Below are positions 22,344 through 25,364 of a stretch of DNA of 25,364 nt, in pieces (positions within the stretch are counted from its first letter, which is position 1; each line of letters begins with the position of its first letter). Position numbers and translations under genes: made by a program. Source of the stretch: an uncultured Clostridia bacterium (GTDB lineage Bacteria; Bacillota; Clostridia; Christensenellales; Aristaeellaceae); the NCBI GenBank assembly GCA_934631025.1, contig CAKTXR010000040.1:1-25364 (forward strand), written 5' to 3'. The notes beneath the pieces are model-generated. The model was not told the origin of the DNA and searched no databases. It saw only the letters and a list, made by a program, of their open reading frames with translations.

Positions 22344-23046
22344 CACGCCGTGCAGAATACTGATTGTCGAGGACGATCCCGGCATCTGCATGTTCCTCAA
22401 GACCACATTAAGCACCAACGGCTGCGAACCGCTTGCCGCCGCGAACGGCCGCGAAGCGCTCGAAATGATCACGTCGCACTGCCCGGACTGCGTGCTGCTC
22501 GATCTGGGACTGCCGGACATGGACGGCACGGAGATCATCCGAACCGTGCGCGTCTGGTCGAAAACTCCGATCGTCGTGATCTCGGCGCGCGGCTCCGAGG
22601 AGGACAAGGCGCGCGCGCTCGATCTGGGCGCGGACGACTATCTGGTCAAGCCCTTCGGCGCGATCGAGCTGATGGCGCGCATCCGCACGGCGATCCGGCA
22701 CACCGTCACCATCGTGGACAACGACGGCATCGCCATAAACGGCCAGTGCCGCATCGGCGAATTGACGATCGACTACCGCAAGCACCGCGTCTTTCTGAGC
22801 GGGCGCGACACGGGGCTTACGCCCAACGAGTTCCGCATTGTGGCGCTGCTGGGCAAGCACTCCGGCCAGGTGGTCACCTATCGGGCGATCCTGCGCGAGC
22901 TGTGGGGGCCGTACGCCCCGCACGACAACAAGATCCTGCGCGTCCACATGGCCAACATCCGCCGCAAGATCGAGCCGAATCCCGACGAGCCGACCTTCAT
23001 ATTCACCGAGGTGGGCGTGGGCTACCGCATGACCGACTGCGACTGA
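22333..23046 (+). CDS. KdpE-like response regulator (OmpR family)
   Basis: A 237-residue two-domain regulator. The receiver domain has the acidic pocket IVEDD (from residue 11), the phospho-acceptor D57 in LLDLGLPDMDG, the switch residue in VVISARG and the lysine in YLVKPFG. The C-terminal winged helix contains LTPNEFRIVALLGKHSGQVV and HMANIRRKIEPNPDEP...GVGYRM. The ATG at 22333 is nine bases after GAGGAGG; an ATG at 22324 touches that site and is less likely. The gene overlaps the kinase gene by 11 bases. It probably binds DNA upstream of this operon or of transport genes elsewhere. Confidence 0.92.
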   Translation: MSNDTPCRILIVEDDPGICMFLKTTLSTNGCEPLAAANGREALEMITSHCPDCVLLDLGLPDMDGTEIIRTVRVWSKTPIVVISARGSEEDKARALDLGADDYLVKPFGAIELMARIRTAIRHTVTIVDNDGIAINGQCRIGELTIDYRKHRVFLSGRDTGLTPNEFRIVALLGKHSGQVVTYRAILRELWGPYAPHDNKILRVHMANIRRKIEPNPDEPTFIFTEVGVGYRMTDCD

Positions 23047-23072
23047 GACCGCATTGGCCGCAGAATTGGGGG

Positions 23073-23101
23073 TTTACAAAACGGACGAGCGCCCTTATAA
23101 T
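23073..23101 (+). promoter_or_regulatory. Promoter of the AI-2E family gene
   Basis: TTTACA (23073-23078) and a perfect TATAAT (23096-23101) are separated by 17 bases, about 35 bases before the start codon. No terminator for the preceding kdpE-like gene is visible before it. Confidence 0.85.
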
Positions 23102-23136
23102 GGAGAGGGGCGATATTTTCCTCCAAGGAGAGAGAT

Positions 23137-24447
23137 ATGTTTCGAGATAAATACAGACAACAGATTACCTGGGGCATTACGATTTTCATCCTGCTGTTCA
23201 CGGCCATCGCGTGCTATTTCCTGTTCCTGCGCTGGGGCAATGTGGTCAAGGGCTGGAACACGATTTCCGGCATTCTCGCGCCGGTCTCGTTCGGCCTGAT
23301 CATCGCCTATCTGCTGGATTCGCTGGTATCGGCGTTCATCCATCTCTTTGAAAAGATTCCGCTGCCCGCCAGCGCCAATAAAGCCCGCTGGGGCAAGGTC
23401 TACCGCGCGCTGTCGATCGTCGCCAGCGAGGTCGTCTTTGTGCTGGTCATCGCGCTTTTGATCAGCTCGATCATCCCGCAGATCATCGACAGCCTGATGA
23501 CCATCATCTCCAACATCGATACCTACGCCTCCAATCTGGAGGCCTGGAGCGCGCCGCTTCTGGAGGACTATCCGGCGGTCAAGCCCTACGTCCTCGAACA
23601 GTTCAAGGCGGCCGAGACGTTCGTCACCGATTTCCTCAAGAACGATCTGCTCTCCGTCATCACCCGCGTGACCAGCGGCCTGTTCGAGGTGGGCACCTAC
23701 GTCTACAACTTCATCATCGGCCTGATCGTCTCGATCTATCTGCTCTTCAGCAAGACGCGCCTGATCGGCCATTTCAAGAAGCTGCTCTACACGCTCTGCC
23801 CGCCCGCGCACGCCAACAGGACGCTCGAAATCGCCCGCTACACCAACCGCGTGTTCAAGGGCTTTCTGGTGGGCAAGCTGGTCGATTCAACCATCATCGG
23901 CGTGCTCTGCTTCCTCGGGACGACGCTTTTGCGCATCCCCTATTCGCTTCTGATCAGCATCGTCGTGGGCGTGACCAACGTCATTCCCTATTTCGGCCCG
24001 TTCATCGGCGCGATTCCCTCGGCGCTGCTCGTGCTCATGCTCGATCCATACAAGTGCCTGGTGTTCGTGATATTCATCATCGTGCTCCAGCAGATCGACG
24101 GCAACCTCATCGGCCCGAAGATCCTGGGCAACACCACCGGCGTGTCCTCGCTGGGCGTGCTGATCTCCATCCTCGTGGGCGGCGGCCTGTTCGGCCTGCC
24201 GGGCATGCTGGTGTGCGTGCCCACCTACGCCGTGCTCTACTCGCTCATCAAGGGCAGCGCTGAGCAGAAGCTCAAAAAGCGCGGCATGCCCACCGAGACC
24301 GAAACCTACGTCACGCTCGATCAGATCGACCCCGAGACGCTCGCCCCCAGCGCCATCACCGCGGCGCAGACGGCGGCCGCCGCCGAAAACAGCGGCGCGA
24401 AAAACCTCATCAAACGGGCCTTCGGCGCGCGCCGGAAGAAAAAATAG
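23137..24447 (+). CDS. AI-2E family transporter (PerM/YtvI-like)
   Basis: A 436-residue membrane protein with the AI-2E/PF01594 layout: two N-terminal membrane segments (about residues 10-32 and 42-64), a third near 94-114, a long outside or inside loop (about 120-185), and a cluster of segments from 190 to 370. Marker stretches are GVTNVIPYFGPFIGAIPSA, QQIDGNLIGPKILG and LFGLPGMLVCVP. The C-terminal 55 residues are soluble and basic. Members were first linked to autoinducer-2 export, but many are sodium/proton antiporters or of unknown substrate, so I do not assign one. The ATG follows AAGGAGAG. Confidence 0.9.
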   Translation: MFRDKYRQQITWGITIFILLFTAIACYFLFLRWGNVVKGWNTISGILAPVSFGLIIAYLLDSLVSAFIHLFEKIPLPASANKARWGKVYRALSIVASEVVFVLVIALLISSIIPQIIDSLMTIISNIDTYASNLEAWSAPLLEDYPAVKPYVLEQFKAAETFVTDFLKNDLLSVITRVTSGLFEVGTYVYNFIIGLIVSIYLLFSKTRLIGHFKKLLYTLCPPAHANRTLEIARYTNRVFKGFLVGKLVDSTIIGVLCFLGTTLLRIPYSLLISIVVGVTNVIPYFGPFIGAIPSALLVLMLDPYKCLVFVIFIIVLQQIDGNLIGPKILGNTTGVSSLGVLISILVGGGLFGLPGMLVCVPTYAVLYSLIKGSAEQKLKKRGMPTETETYVTLDQIDPETLAPSAITAAQTAAAAENSGAKNLIKRAFGARRKKK

Positions 24448-24510
24448 CGCCGCGCCCGGGCACTATAGAATAGAAGAATTCCATTACAGATTTGAAGGGA
24501 GCGTTTTCTC

Positions 24511-24768
24511 ATGTCCAGTTCCTCCACTCAGGTGGCCGTGATCGCCATCATCGTGAAAAACTACGACGCGGTCGACGCGCTCAACGCGCTTCTGCACGAA
24601 TACAGCGCCTGCATCATCGGCCGCATGGGGCTGCCCTATCCCTCCCGCCGCATCAACATCATCTCCGTCGCGCTGGACGCGCCCGAGACCGTGATCAGCG
24701 CGCTGGCCGAAAAGCTGGACGCAATCGAGCACGTGCGCGCGAGCGTCGCCTATTCCGACGCGGAATAA
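24511..24768 (+). CDS. TM1266 family iron-only hydrogenase system regulator
   Basis: An 85-residue single-domain protein with an ACT/NikR-C-like fold. Diagnostic stretches are AVIAIIVKNYDAVDALNALL, HEYSACIIGRMGLPYP and INIISVALDAPETVISAL. The family is named for its frequent co-occurrence with [FeFe]-hydrogenase maturation genes, and its exact function is not established. Here no hydrogenase gene is in view. The deformylase-like gene begins 12 bases after its stop, so they are co-transcribed. The ATG has GAAGGGAG about ten bases upstream. No clear promoter is seen in the 63-base gap after the AI-2E gene. Confidence 0.88.
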   Translation: MSSSSTQVAVIAIIVKNYDAVDALNALLHEYSACIIGRMGLPYPSRRINIISVALDAPETVISALAEKLDAIEHVRASVAYSDAE

Positions 24769-24780
24769 GGAGCGAAAGCC

Positions 24781-25191
24781 ATGATACGGCCCATCATCCA
24801 TGACGAAGCGCTGCTCAGCCGCCCTTCGCTGCCCGCCGGCGCGGACGATCTCGCCGCGGCGCAGGATCTTCTGGACACGCTGCGCGCCCATGAGCGGTAA
24901 TGCGTCGGCATGGCCGCCAACATGATCGGCGTGAGCAAACGCGTCATCGTCTTTAACGACGAGGGACGGCTGCGCGCGATGCTCAATCCCGAGATCATCC
25001 GCCGCTCTCGCCCCTACGAGACGGAGGAAGGCTGCCTGTCGCTGACCGGCGTGCGCCCCGCAACGCGCTATCTCTCCATCCGTGTCCGCTTTCAGGACAC
25101 GGCCCTGGCCGAGCATACCGAAACGTTCACCGGCATGACGGCGCAGATCATCCAGCATGAATGCGATCATCTGGAGGGCATACTCATCTGA
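24781..25191 (+). pseudogene. Peptide deformylase-like gene interrupted by in-frame TAA
   Basis: The frame reads MIRPIIHDEALLSRP... to residue 39, TAA at codon 40 (24898-24900), then CVGMAANMIGVSKRV... and ends at TGA with full family length (136 codons). Both sides belong to one deformylase-like protein: motif 2 is EEGCLSL (C85) and motif 3 is QHECDH (H126, H130), both metal-binding, and they are intact. Motif 1, GxGxAAxQ in true deformylases, reads CVGMAANM, so the usual glutamine is Met. No frame change occurs. Possible outcomes are a genuine nonsense mutation, a sequencing error, or readthrough. An ATG at 24910 could restart a 93-residue fragment, but its ribosome site is poor. Confidence 0.8.
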
Positions 25192-25196
25192 ACGCC

Positions 25197-25233
25197 AACC
25201 GGCCGGACAAGCGCTTTGCCCGGCCGGTTTTTG
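25197..25233 (+). terminator. Terminator of the TM1266/deformylase-like transcript
   Basis: AACCGGCCGG (25197-25206) pairs with CCGGCCGGTT (25220-25229) and is followed by TTTTG. It begins 5 bases after the stop codon. Confidence 0.92.
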
Positions 25234-25269
25234 TAAAGAGACGCGTGCAAAAGCGTTCATAAACGGCGC

Positions 25270-25364
25270 ATTGGGGCGTTTTTTATGTCTTGAATTTATA
25301 ATCTAAGTGCAACAGAAAAAGTGGCATCAGAGCGAACATTCCGATACAATAGAAGTTGCGAGCA
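25270..25364 (+). other. A/T-rich edge, possible outer end of an IS30-like element
   Basis: After the terminator the sequence becomes clearly A/T-richer. TTGAATTTATAATCTAAGTG is followed by CAACAG and later by ATACAATAGAAGTTGCGA. This combination recalls the left ends of IS30-family elements in Bacillota, where a promoter for the transposase lies inside the terminal sequence. No transposase codons are in view because the window stops. The call is from memory of such ends and is tentative. Confidence 0.3.

Noticed and set aside
24898..24900. Stop codon recoded as a special amino acid
   Set aside because: Selenocysteine uses TGA and pyrrolysine uses TAG; no known recoding inserts a residue at TAA in such bacteria, so mutation, error or leaky readthrough are preferred.

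Overview
The window is GC-rich bacterial chromosomal DNA with Gram-positive (Bacillota, Clostridia-like) character. The evidence is strong purine-rich ribosome binding sites, sigma-A type promoters, an FMN riboswitch ahead of the ECF riboflavin transporter ribU, a BMP/Nup nucleoside ABC cassette, a DUF2975/XRE pair, a YgiQ radical SAM protein and a TM1266-family iron-only hydrogenase regulator. The last two fit an anaerobe, probably a gut Clostridium relative. That placement is inferred from gene families only; no rRNA or tRNA is present. No phage, CRISPR array, plasmid or defence locus is visible, and most of the window is housekeeping sequence with accessory touches.

Layout, left to right. 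(1) 100-860, minus strand: an XRE regulator and a DUF2975 membrane protein behind a consensus promoter with an adjacent dyad. (2) 932-3495, plus strand: FMN riboswitch, ribU, tsaE, tsaB and rimI, closely spaced and probably one transcript. (3) 3541-4213: a noncoding tandem repeat array. (4) 4214-5479, minus strand: a lone GH29 alpha-L-fucosidase. (5) 5611-10749, minus strand: a nucleoside uptake locus (binding protein, ATPase, two permeases), with a hairpin and a second promoter separating the binding protein from the transporter genes. (6) 10890-12573, minus strand: a calcineurin-like phosphoesterase and a PHP phosphoesterase. (7) 12828-15670, minus strand: a sugar nucleotidyltransferase fused to a degenerate phosphomannomutase module, preceded by a small USP-like protein. 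(8) 15740-17839, plus strand: a YgiQ radical SAM protein with a leader able to form alternative hairpins. (9) 17841-18066: a second intergenic tandem repeat. (10) 18321-20850, plus strand: a TetR regulator, a cell-wall amidase with a minisatellite-encoded linker, and a GreA-family factor. (11) 20911-23046: a previously unlisted 50-residue membrane peptide gene divergent from a KdpD/KdpE-like two-component system, with helically phased repeats between them. (12) 23073-25191, plus strand: an AI-2E-family membrane protein, a TM1266-family regulator and a peptide-deformylase-like gene interrupted by an in-frame TAA. The last 100 bases resemble the outer end of an insertion sequence running off the window.

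The genes mostly serve nutrient uptake (riboflavin, nucleosides), tRNA t6A modification, envelope work and signalling. The observations most worth pursuing are the interrupted deformylase-like gene, the ygiQ leader, the pseudo-phosphomutase fusion, the split KdpD-like signalling parts, the small divergent membrane peptide and the two intergenic repeat families.
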